A stretch of 40,618 nt of DNA from Streptomyces sp. CBMA29 (GTDB taxonomy: Bacteria > Actinomycetota > Actinomycetes > Streptomycetales > Streptomycetaceae), in assembly GCF_014596445.1 (NCBI RefSeq), contig NZ_MECL01000212.1, positions 1 to 40,618 of the forward strand, read 5' to 3'. The notes beneath the pieces are model-generated. The model was given only the letters and a program-made list of their open reading frames with translations, had not been told where the DNA came from and did no database searches. A program made the translations under genes and the position numbers. Of this stretch, positions 31,652-37,721 are shown piece by piece. Numbering within the stretch: position 1 is the first letter of the stretch; each line of letters opens with the position of its first letter.

Positions 31652-32095
31652 ATGATGCGTGCGTGGTTCCTGCCGATGCTGCTGGTGCTCTGCGGCGCGG
31701 CAGCCGCGACCGGGCCGATCCTCGATGGGAGCCCCGGCGAGGCCGTGACCTTTCTGCTGGCTTTCGTGCTGCTCGCGGGGCTGAGTTCGCCTCTGGTCTT
31801 CCCCCGGTCGATCGGCGCGTCCGAGGCGCGACGCCTCAGCGCCGCCGACGGCCGCCCGATCGTCTACTGGCGGCCGGGCTGCGGATTCTGCCTGCGCCTG
31901 CGCTTCCGACTCGGCCGCAGCGCCCGCCGGTTGTACTGGGTAGACATCTGGCGTGACCCGGCCGCGGCGGAAGCGGTGAGGGCGGTCAACGAGGGCAACG
32001 AGACCGTCCCGACCGTCGTCGTCGCGGGCCGGCCGTACACCAACCCCGATCCCGCGTGGGTGCGCGAACAGCTCTCCCCGTCCGCTACGGCGTGA
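31652..32095 (+). CDS. Membrane-anchored glutaredoxin/mycoredoxin-like protein
   Basis: Protein of 147 residues joining two N-terminal membrane helices (about 3-21 and 31-51) to a thioredoxin-fold domain. The active site is the dithiol CGFC (Cys77, Cys80) in IVYWRPGCGFCLRLRF. The conserved cis-Pro segment is ETVPTVVVAG, and WVDIWRDPAAAEAVRAVNEGN is the typical mycoredoxin/glutaredoxin helix. It should reduce mixed disulphides, perhaps mycothiol adducts, with its catalytic domain held at the inner membrane face. TAGGCT (31638-31643), eight bases before the ATG, suggests leaderless expression. Its end overlaps the convergent acetyltransferase gene by 11 bases. Confidence 0.85.
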   Translation: MMRAWFLPMLLVLCGAAAATGPILDGSPGEAVTFLLAFVLLAGLSSPLVFPRSIGASEARRLSAADGRPIVYWRPGCGFCLRLRFRLGRSARRLYWVDIWRDPAAAEAVRAVNEGNETVPTVVVAGRPYTNPDPAWVREQLSPSATA

Positions 32096-32570
32096 GGGCG
32101 CGGCGGTACGTCAGACCGGGGCGGCCGGAGAACTGGCGCTCGCCGACGACGGTGAAGCCCGTACGGGCCAGGACGGCTCGGGAGGCCGCGTTGTCGAGGG
32201 TGGTTCCGGCGCGCAGGACGGTCAGCCCGTAGTCGGCGGCGGCCGTGCGGCACAGTTCCCGTACCGCCCAGGTGGCAAGACCCCGGCCCGCGGCGCGTTC
32301 GGCGATCCGGTAGCCGAGGTCGGCGCCGCCGTCGGCGACGTCGACGAGATTGATCCGGCCGAGGACATCGCCCTCGGGACCGGTCACGACGTGGAAGTAG
32401 CAGGTGCCGCTCTCCTGCTCGGCCAGCCGGTCGCGGAGGTGGTCGTCGAAGCGGGCGAAGAAGTCGTCCCCCCGGTCGGGGATCGTCGCGGCGAAGTAGG
32501 CCCGGTTCTCCCGCTCGAAGGTGAGCAGGGCGGGGGAGTGGTCCGGGTGGAGCAGTTCGATCTGGGGCAT
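32085..32570 (-). CDS. GNAT-family N-acetyltransferase (RimJ-like)
   Basis: Acetyl-CoA-dependent acetyltransferase of 161 residues. The GNAT core has strand-turn LGRINLVDVADGGADLGYRIAERAAGRGLATWAVRELC, where AAGRGLAT is the acetyl-CoA pyrophosphate-binding motif A (Q/RxxGxG/A), then LRAGTTLDNAASRAVLARTGFTVVGE, the classic NxxSxxVLxKxGF motif of Acetyltransf_3 proteins. Substrate may be a protein N-terminus, an amino acid or a small amine. TATATT (32583-32578) ends seven bases before the ATG and there is no SD, so the message is probably leaderless. Confidence 0.92.
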   Translation of the reverse strand: MPQIELLHPDHSPALLTFERENRAYFAATIPDRGDDFFARFDDHLRDRLAEQESGTCYFHVVTGPEGDVLGRINLVDVADGGADLGYRIAERAAGRGLATWAVRELCRTAAADYGLTVLRAGTTLDNAASRAVLARTGFTVVGERQFSGRPGLTYRRALTP

Positions 32571-32651
32571 GGCCAGGAATATAGGCAGTCGGGCCGCCGT
32601 GCGGCCTGTGGTTTTCCGCCGGCGAAGGCGCGCGGGGTCATCGCGGGTCAG

Positions 32652-33236
32652 TCACGGCTCGCGCCGCAGGCCCCGCAGATAGGTCGCGAGAAGGCGGCGG
32701 CAGGTGGCGTCCCAGTCCGGGTCGGACGGCCGGGGCTGGGCCAGCATGGCGCCGAAGACGACGACCTCGTGCGGGGTGACACCGGGAAGGAGGCTCGCGT
32801 CGGCCACACCGCGCTCGATGATCCGCCGCACGATGTCGTGGACCTCGTCGCGTACGGCGAGGGTCGTCTCCGCGGTCGGCTGCGGTCCGCCGTGCAGCGG
32901 CAGCACCAGTTCGTTGCGCTGGCTGATCGCGGCGTCGATGAACAGCCGCAGGCACTCGGCGGGGGTCGCCCCGTCGCGCTCGGCGGCGCGCGCGTTGGCG
33001 AGTACCTGCTCGAAGGAGCGGTGCGTCAGGTGGCTCAGCAGGTCCTCGCGGGTCGCGAAGTGCCGGTAGAGCGTGCCGATGCCGACACCGGCGTCCGCCG
33101 CGATCGTCCCCAGGGGGACGCGCGGCCCTTCGCGGTGGACGGCCGCCGTCGCGGCCCGGATCAGTTCCTGGTGGTTGCGCAACGCGTCACTGCGCGGCTC
33201 ACGCCGGGACGCGCGCGGGGAGGGCGCGGAGGTCAT
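32652..33236 (-). CDS. TetR-family regulator divergent from a cupin gene
   Basis: One-component repressor, 194 residues from the ATG at 33236. The DNA-binding domain (about 22-62) reads VPLGTIAADAGVGIGTLYRHFATREDLL, with a C-terminal helical domain like the TetR_C_33 type (TPAECLRLFIDAAISQR). A GTG seven codons earlier (33257) is an alternative start; neither has a convincing SD, as the purine-rich GAGGGGG lies between them. It faces the cupin gene 96 bases away, with a 14/16-symmetric operator near that gene's transcription start. It probably controls the cupin protein. Confidence 0.88.
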   Translation of the reverse strand: MTSAPSPRASRREPRSDALRNHQELIRAATAAVHREGPRVPLGTIAADAGVGIGTLYRHFATREDLLSHLTHRSFEQVLANARAAERDGATPAECLRLFIDAAISQRNELVLPLHGGPQPTAETTLAVRDEVHDIVRRIIERGVADASLLPGVTPHEVVVFGAMLAQPRPSDPDWDATCRRLLATYLRGLRREP

Positions 33237-33282
33237 CCCGTCATTGAACCCCCTCACGGCCGCACGGGCGGCCCGACCTCGC

Positions 33283-33308
33283 TACACTTAAACGGATGAA
33301 TTCCTCCG
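33283..33308 (+). promoter_or_regulatory. Cupin promoter -10 and TetR-type operator
   Basis: TACACT (33283-33288) is a TANNNT -10 box. Immediately downstream CGGATGAATTCCTCCG (33293-33308) is a 16-bp palindrome with 14 symmetric positions centred on AATT, covering the expected transcription start. Position fits repression by the divergent TetR protein. Confidence 0.6.
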
Positions 33309-33332
33309 AATAGCTGAGCGTGAGGAGACCCC

Positions 33333-33923
33333 ATGACGCAGGACCCGATCCCGCCCGACCCCGCTTCCGCACCGACCTCGACCCCGGTCCCGGCGGACGA
33401 TCCGAATCGCCGCCTCACCGTCGCCCGCCCCGACCACGACCAGAGGCTGCCGCACCTGGGCCTGGTCGGGGACACGTACACGATCCTGATCGCGGGCAGC
33501 GACACGAACGGCGCATACACGCTGATCGACATGCACGTCCCGCCTGGCGGCGGACCGCCGCCGCACCGGCACGACTTCGAGGAGATGTTCTCCGTCCTCG
33601 AAGGCGAGGTCGAGGTGACCTTCCGCGGCGAGAAACTGATCGCGCGGGCGGGCGAGACGATCAATGTGCCCGCCAACTCCCCGCACGGCTTCCGCAACGC
33701 CGGCGAGGGTCCCGCACGGCTGCTGTGCATGTGCGCCCCGGCTGGGCAGGACGAGTTCTTCACGCTCGTCGGCGAGCCGGTCGCGACCAGGACGCAGCCG
33801 CCGCAGCCGCTCGACGCGGCGGCCCAGGCCGCTTTCGTCGCCAAGGCCCAGGAGTTGGCGCCGCGTTTCCGCACCGAACTGCTGCCGCCGCCCGGCGTCA
33901 GGCCGGGCGGCAGCGGGCTCTGA
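33333..33923 (+). CDS. Cupin-domain protein
   Basis: Small beta-barrel protein of 196 residues with a single cupin domain at about 60-140. Cupin motif 1 is PPPHRHDFEEMFSVLEGEVEVTF, with metal ligands His78, His80 and Glu84; motif 2 is VPANSPHGFRNAG with His118. All four ligands are present. The N-terminal 25 residues are Pro/Asp-rich and the C-terminal 50 are helical. Relatives include quercetinase-like dioxygenases and sugar isomerases, so the reaction cannot be fixed. SD is AGGAG five bases before the ATG. Its 3-prime end overlaps a decayed regulator gene on the opposite strand by 26 bases. Confidence 0.88.
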   Translation: MTQDPIPPDPASAPTSTPVPADDPNRRLTVARPDHDQRLPHLGLVGDTYTILIAGSDTNGAYTLIDMHVPPGGGPPPHRHDFEEMFSVLEGEVEVTFRGEKLIARAGETINVPANSPHGFRNAGEGPARLLCMCAPAGQDEFFTLVGEPVATRTQPPQPLDAAAQAAFVAKAQELAPRFRTELLPPPGVRPGGSGL

Positions 33924-34251
33924 CGCGGAAGCGTTCGTTCTGCGGGCCGAGGATGCTGAGGAATTCGGCCACTTCCCCGCTGGTGAGGACGAGATCCTGG
34001 TCGCCGAGCACGACACGCAGCCGCCCGCCGAGGACGTACCGTCAGTGGTAACCCTCGTGCGGCCGGGGTTCGGGCTCCAGTCCGGTCGGGCCCGCGGGAA
34101 GGATCGCCTGGAGTCCGCCGGGCGGGCGGCTCAGCGGGATCACGGTCATGCCGTGGTGAGTGAAGGGCCGCGGACGGACCCGCGGGCCGGCCTCTTCAGG
34201 GGCGCCGACGATCTCGTCCAGCGGGACCTGACACGCCCTGGCCAGGGACAC
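33898..34251 (-). pseudogene. Decayed XRE-cupin transcriptional regulator
   Basis: Remnant of an XRE-type regulator with a C-terminal cupin. The minus strand reads LARACQVPLDEIVG (end of the HTH), RPFTHHGMTVIPLSRPPGGLQ and RPHEGYH, then a TGA in place of the Trp codon of the family's HEGYEWLYVLSG. In the same frame it goes on as RYVLGGRLRVVLGDQDLVLTSGEVAEF and then LSILGPQNERFRVRA to a second TGA. Relative to intact relatives, about 17 codons are missing between EVAEF and LSILGPQ, and most of the N-terminal HTH is absent. An open frame of 69 codons (34042-34251) remains but should not be taken as a gene. The family comparison is from memory. Confidence 0.7.
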
Positions 34252-34273
34252 GGGTGTGCGCGTGCTCCCCGTC

Positions 34274-34342
34274 CTACCGCCACTGTTCGGGCTCGCTGAA
34301 ACGGGCGGCCTGGCCGATCTGGGCGGTGACCTTGTCGAACAT
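34274..34342 (-). pseudogene. Fragment of a class I SAM methyltransferase
   Basis: A 22-codon open frame starting ATG at 34342 and ending TAG at 34274, reading MFDKVTAQIGQAARFSEPEQWR. The pattern IxxAxRFxEPEQWRFDW is familiar from the C-terminal part of class I SAM-dependent methyltransferases in actinomycetes; here it stops just at the conserved aromatic. GAGG is about nine bases upstream. Most likely a deletion remnant joined to the decayed regulator next to it. A real 22-residue peptide is the less likely alternative. Confidence 0.45.
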
Positions 34343-34400
34343 CACGTGATACCTCTTCAGGGCCGGTCGCCGTGCGGGTCCGCGCGCCTCGCGGTCCGGT

Positions 34401-35324
34401 TCAGGCCGCGGCCACCATGTGCTGCCGCGCCCACTCCTCGAAGCCGGTGAGCGGGATGCCGAGGTCCCGCGCGTACCGCGGGCGGCCCGGCTGGCCGACC
34501 GCGTTGAGCCATTCGTGCGAAGCGCCCATGGCCGGCATTCCGGCGGCGAGCGCCTCCTGTTCTGTCATGTCCGGCGCGGGCAGGCGCGTGTCCAGGACCC
34601 GCGAGAGGACGTCGGCGATCTGAGTCATCGACAGATGCTCTCCGGCCAGCTCCAGTTCGACCCGGTCGAACCGCTCCGGCTCGGCGAAGGCCGCCGCGGC
34701 GGCGCGGCCGATGTCGTCCACCGCGACCAGCGACAGACGGGTGTCCGGCCTGAGGACGCTCACCAGGCCGCCCTCGACGCCGCGCGGGAACAGGAACGCC
34801 ATGGACGGCAGGAAGTTCTCCATGAAGAAGCCGGGCTTGAGCAGCGTCCAGCGGGGGAAACCCGCCGTGCGGACCGCGTCCTGGACCGCGCTCTTGGCGC
34901 CCAGGACGGGTTCCATCGAACGCCAGCGGCCCTCGGCCCAGCCGGGCGTCTCGGTGTGCTGACCGGCGCCGGTCACGGAGGTGTGCACGAATTGCGGCAC
35001 TCCCGCGGCCTTCGCGCCCTCGACGAGGTTGACGCCCTGAGTCACCTCTCCCTCGAAGTCGAAGCTCTCCGCGGTCATCTCGGGCATCTGTACGGAGAAG
35101 ACGGCGCGGACTCCCTCGGCGGCCCGGACCACGGAGTCGCGGTCGCGCAGATCGCCGGTGGCCAGTTCGGCGCCGAGCGCCTCGACGGCCTTGGCCCGTG
35201 CGGTGGCCGGATCGCGGACCAGGGCGCGGACCGGAACACCGGACGCGAGCAGGGCGCGGGCGGTGGCTCCGCCCTGCCGGCCGGTGGCGCCGGTGACCAG
35301 GACCGGTGCGGGGCGTGCGGACAT
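34401..35324 (-). CDS. NmrA-like NAD(P)-binding oxidoreductase
   Basis: Atypical SDR of the NmrA/HSCARG type, 307 residues. The Rossmann loop is VTGATGRQGGATARALL at 10-26 (GxxGxxG), and Arg in VRALVRDP suggests NADP preference. Then come LATGDLRDRDSV, VPQFVHTSVTGAG and LKPGFFMENFLPS; no Tyr-x3-Lys pair is evident. Such proteins act as NADPH redox sensors, isoflavone-reductase-like enzymes or quinone reductases. The ATG at 35324 has GGAGC three to four bases upstream. It is divergent from a TetR gene across two operators that share a GGCGG-N3-CCGCC core, so it is probably induced by the regulator's ligand. Confidence 0.9.
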   Translation of the reverse strand: MSARPAPVLVTGATGRQGGATARALLASGVPVRALVRDPATARAKAVEALGAELATGDLRDRDSVVRAAEGVRAVFSVQMPEMTAESFDFEGEVTQGVNLVEGAKAAGVPQFVHTSVTGAGQHTETPGWAEGRWRSMEPVLGAKSAVQDAVRTAGFPRWTLLKPGFFMENFLPSMAFLFPRGVEGGLVSVLRPDTRLSLVAVDDIGRAAAAAFAEPERFDRVELELAGEHLSMTQIADVLSRVLDTRLPAPDMTEQEALAAGMPAMGASHEWLNAVGQPGRPRYARDLGIPLTGFEEWARQHMVAAA

Positions 35325-35365
35325 GATGCTCCTCGGGTGCTCGTGTGCTCGGGTACTCGGAGACT

Positions 35366-35418
35366 AAACGGCGGGGCCCGCCGTTTCTCTTCCGGGTACG
35401 ATATGGCGGACCCCGCCA
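35366..35418. promoter_or_regulatory. Two TetR operators and promoter between NmrA-like and TetR genes
   Basis: Site 1 (35366-35386) is a perfect 21-bp palindrome: AAACGGCGGG, one central G, then CCCGCCGTTT. Site 2 (35404-35418) is TGGCGG-ACC-CCGCCA, also perfect. Both share the 15-bp core YGGCGGNNCCCGCCR. TACGAT at 35397-35402 between them is a -10 candidate for the TetR gene, so binding would block it. Confidence 0.75.
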
Positions 35419-35441
35419 CTTGGCAACCATGGAGGTAGGCC

Positions 35442-36008
35442 ATGCCGGATGGCCAGCGCGCCGACGCCCGGCGCAACTACACGCGCATCCTCGCCGTGGC
35501 CCAGCGGGAGGTCGCCGCCCACGGCGCCGACGCCTCGCTGGAACAGATCGCCCGCACGGCGGGTGTCGGCTCCGCGACCGTGCGGCGGCACTTCCCCACG
35601 CGGCAAGCGCTGCTGGAGGCGGTCTCCCGGGAGCGGATCGAGGCCCTGCGCGTCCGCGCCCACGAACTGACCGGCCAAGGCGAGAGCCGTGACGCGCTGC
35701 TGGAGTGGCTCGGCGACGTCCTCACCTACTGCGTCTGCGCCCGCGGCCTGGCCACCGCGCTGTCCTACGACGCCGCCGGAGCCGACCCGGTGCACAACAA
35801 CAGCTGCTCGGCCACGCTCGAAGAAGCGGCGGGCCCGCTGCTTCTGCGCGCCGCGCGGGACGGCGCGGTGGCGCAGGACGTCACCACCCTCGACCTGATC
35901 ACCCTGCTGGTCGGTATCGCCCTGGCCACGGAGCACGCCCCCGACCCCGCCGCCCGCGCCCGCCAACTCTTCGACCTGTCGGTGGCTGGCCTGAGCCCCC
36001 GGCGATGA
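35442..36008 (+). CDS. TetR-family regulator of the divergent NmrA-like gene
   Basis: One-component repressor of 188 residues. The N-terminal domain (about 10-58) reads SLEQIARTAGVGSATVRRHFPTRQALL, and the C-terminal SBDL-type domain (SRDALLEWLGDVLTYCVCARGLATAL) is that of the TetR_C_40/41-like group common in streptomycetes next to oxidoreductase genes. It contains two Cys in TYCVCARG that might be redox-active; that is speculation. The ATG has GGAGG six bases upstream. Two GC-rich palindromes in the shared promoter region support local control and autoregulation. Confidence 0.92.
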   Translation: MPDGQRADARRNYTRILAVAQREVAAHGADASLEQIARTAGVGSATVRRHFPTRQALLEAVSRERIEALRVRAHELTGQGESRDALLEWLGDVLTYCVCARGLATALSYDAAGADPVHNNSCSATLEEAAGPLLLRAARDGAVAQDVTTLDLITLLVGIALATEHAPDPAARARQLFDLSVAGLSPRR

Positions 36009-36042
36009 GCGACGGCGCCGGTCGCCGTCGGCCGCGCGGCCT

Positions 36043-36465
36043 CTAGTCGGTAGCCGGCCCGCTGGCGAGCCGATTGTTGCGGTCGATCTCCGGCATGTGG
36101 GTCTCGGCCCAGTCGCGCAAGGTCGCGAGCGGGCGTTCGAGGGACAGGCCGAGGTCGGTGAGGCGGTAGTGGACGGCGGGCGGCACCGTCGGTTCCACGC
36201 GGCGCGTGACCAGGCCGTCGCGGACCAGGCTCTGCAAGGTGGCGGACAGCATCTTCTGCGAGATGCCGGGGATACGGCGCCGCAGTTCGGCGAAGCGAAC
36301 CTCGCCCGGAGCCTGCTCGGCCAACGTCTTGACCGTCAGCGACGTCCATTTGGTGCCGATACGGTCGAGCAGCTGACGGGTCGGGCAGCACGGATCCAGC
36401 AGGTCGCCGCGGTCGCCGGGCCGCGGGCCGGGCTCGGCCGGTTCGTCGGGCCTGGACGTGGTCAC
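36043..36465 (-). CDS. HxlR-family transcriptional regulator
   Basis: Winged-helix regulator of 140 residues. The core is CPTRQLLDRIGTKWTSLTVKTL (HxlR hallmark CPxxxxLxxIGxKW), then RFAELRRRIPGISQKMLSATLQSLVRDGLVTRRVEPTVPPAVHYRLTDLG. Cys26-Cys27 sit at the position of the redox- or aldehyde-sensing cysteine of HypR/YodB-type members. The GTG at 36465 has only a weak SD. It is divergent from an alpha/beta hydrolase with overlapping, face-to-face promoters, which suggests it controls that gene in response to electrophiles or oxidants. Confidence 0.93.
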   Translation of the reverse strand: MTTSRPDEPAEPGPRPGDRGDLLDPCCPTRQLLDRIGTKWTSLTVKTLAEQAPGEVRFAELRRRIPGISQKMLSATLQSLVRDGLVTRRVEPTVPPAVHYRLTDLGLSLERPLATLRDWAETHMPEIDRNNRLASGPATD

Positions 36466-36498
36466 CTGGGGCTCACCACCTGAGGGGAAAGTGCCGTC

Positions 36499-36538
36499 TT
36501 GGGCGGACCAGGCTAGTTCCCTACCGTGATCTTGTCAC
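36499..36538. promoter_or_regulatory. Overlapping divergent promoters (HxlR / hydrolase)
   Basis: Plus strand: TTGGGC (36499-36504), 17 bases, TACCGT (36522-36527) for the hydrolase. Minus strand: GTGACA (36538-36533), 17 bases, TAGCCT (36515-36510) for the regulator. The two promoters occupy the same 40 bases, so one bound regulator could act on both. Confidence 0.55.
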
Positions 36539-36566
36539 CATCGGTTACCGCTCCTGGAGTCCCGTC

Positions 36567-37418
36567 ATGCCCGAACTGCGCCGCCTGCCCGTCAACGGTG
36601 TCGAACTGAACGTCGCCCTCGCCGGATCGGGTCCCGCCGTCCTGCTGCTGCACGGCTTCCCGCACACCTGGGAGGTGTGGACGGACGTCATGGCCGATCT
36701 GGCCGGCCGCTACCGCGTCATCGCGCCCGACCTGCGCGGCTTCGGCGCGAGCGGTCCGGCCGCGTCCGGGTACGACGCGGGCACCCTAGCCGAGGACGCC
36801 GCCGCGCTCCTCGCCGCTCTCGGCGTCTCCTCGGCCGCGGTGGTGGGCATCGACGCGGGCGCCCCTGCGGCCTTCCTCCTCGCGCTGCGCCACCCCGATC
36901 TCGTCCGCCGCCTGGTCGTCATGGAATCCCTGCTGGGCGCGCTGCCCGGCGCCGAGGACTTCCTCGCCGACGGACCGCCGTGGTGGTTCGGCTTCCACCG
37001 CGCGGCACCCGGCCTCGCCGAGACCGTGCTGGAGGGCCACGAAGCCGAATACGTCGACTGGTTCCTGCGCTCCGGCACGCTCGGCGAGGGAGTGCGCCCG
37101 GCCCTTCGGGAGGCGTTCGTGCGCGCGTACACCGGCCGCGAGGCGTTGAGCCGCGCGTTCTCGTACTACCGCGCCCTGCCCGAGAGCGCGGCGCGGATCG
37201 GTCAGGCGGTCGCCGCCCGCCGCCTGACGGTGCCGACGATGGCCCTGGGCGCCCAGCCGGTCGGCGACGTGCTCGCACGCCAACTGCGTCCCCTGGCCGA
37301 CGATCTCACCGCACACCTCATCGAGGACTGCGGCCACATCATCCCGCTGCACCGGCCGCGCGCCCTGCTCGCGCTCCTGCGCCCGTTCCTGGCCCGTGAC
37401 GACGCGGGCACGGCGTGA
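36567..37418 (+). CDS. Alpha/beta hydrolase (epoxide hydrolase/dehalogenase-like)
   Basis: Soluble hydrolase of 283 residues. HGFPHTWEVW (29-38) is the oxyanion-hole loop of epoxide hydrolases and fluoroacetate dehalogenases. The nucleophile elbow is GIDAGAPAAF with Asp96; most relatives have GHDxGG, so the His before the nucleophile is Ile here. The catalytic His is in DCGHIIPLHRP near the C-terminus. The cap region has AEYVDWFLR and a YYRALPE segment of the kind that supplies Tyr in epoxide hydrolases. The Asp nucleophile favours epoxide or C-halogen cleavage over esterase action. GGAG is seven bases before the ATG. It is divergent from an HxlR regulator. Confidence 0.87.
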   Translation: MPELRRLPVNGVELNVALAGSGPAVLLLHGFPHTWEVWTDVMADLAGRYRVIAPDLRGFGASGPAASGYDAGTLAEDAAALLAALGVSSAAVVGIDAGAPAAFLLALRHPDLVRRLVVMESLLGALPGAEDFLADGPPWWFGFHRAAPGLAETVLEGHEAEYVDWFLRSGTLGEGVRPALREAFVRAYTGREALSRAFSYYRALPESAARIGQAVAARRLTVPTMALGAQPVGDVLARQLRPLADDLTAHLIEDCGHIIPLHRPRALLALLRPFLARDDAGTA

Positions 37419-37721
37419 CCGGGGGCGGCGTGACCCGGGGGCGGCGCACCACGGATCCCACACCTCCCGCCTGCCTCACTCGAATCGTTCACTGTGTGAA
37501 TCCGGTGCATGTGCTTGACGGCTCGCCATGGCCACTTGACACTGCCTTACGGATTCGGGATTACCGCCATCCGCAGATTGAGAGCGTTTTCAAGAGACTG
37601 AATCAAAGGGCCAAGGCGGGACCTTGGCTCTGAATGTGCAGTGCCGAGCGCGATCCACCCCCACATCTCCGCGCTGACCCTGGTGTTCACTTCGCGAACC
37701 CAGGCGAAAGGACCCCCACAC
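37419..37721 (+). promoter_or_regulatory. 303-base gene-free leader of the secreted glucanase-like gene
   Basis: No gene is seen here. It is AT-richer than its surroundings from about 37480. It contains TTGACA at 37536-37541 (no clean -10 at the right distance), a LacI-type site at 37579-37592 and a hairpin GCCAAGG-CGGGA-CCTTGGC at 37610-37628. The start is marked by two near-identical copies of GTGACC(C)GGGGGCGGCG at about 37416-37446. The SD GAAAGGA lies about ten bases before the ATG at 37722. Confidence 0.5.
37579..37592. promoter_or_regulatory. LacI-family (CebR-like) operator candidate
   Basis: TGAGAGCGTTTTCA has ten of 14 positions in dyad symmetry and the central CG typical of LacI-family sites. 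It resembles the streptomycete CebR-type box TGGGAGCGCTCCCA, which controls beta-glucoside utilisation genes. It lies 130 bases upstream of a secreted protein with beta-1,3-glucan-type domains. Confidence 0.4.

Noticed and set aside
34042..34251. A 69-residue stand-alone gene
   Set aside because: It continues in frame past its stop with cupin codons and lacks an N-terminal HTH, so it is part of a decayed regulator.
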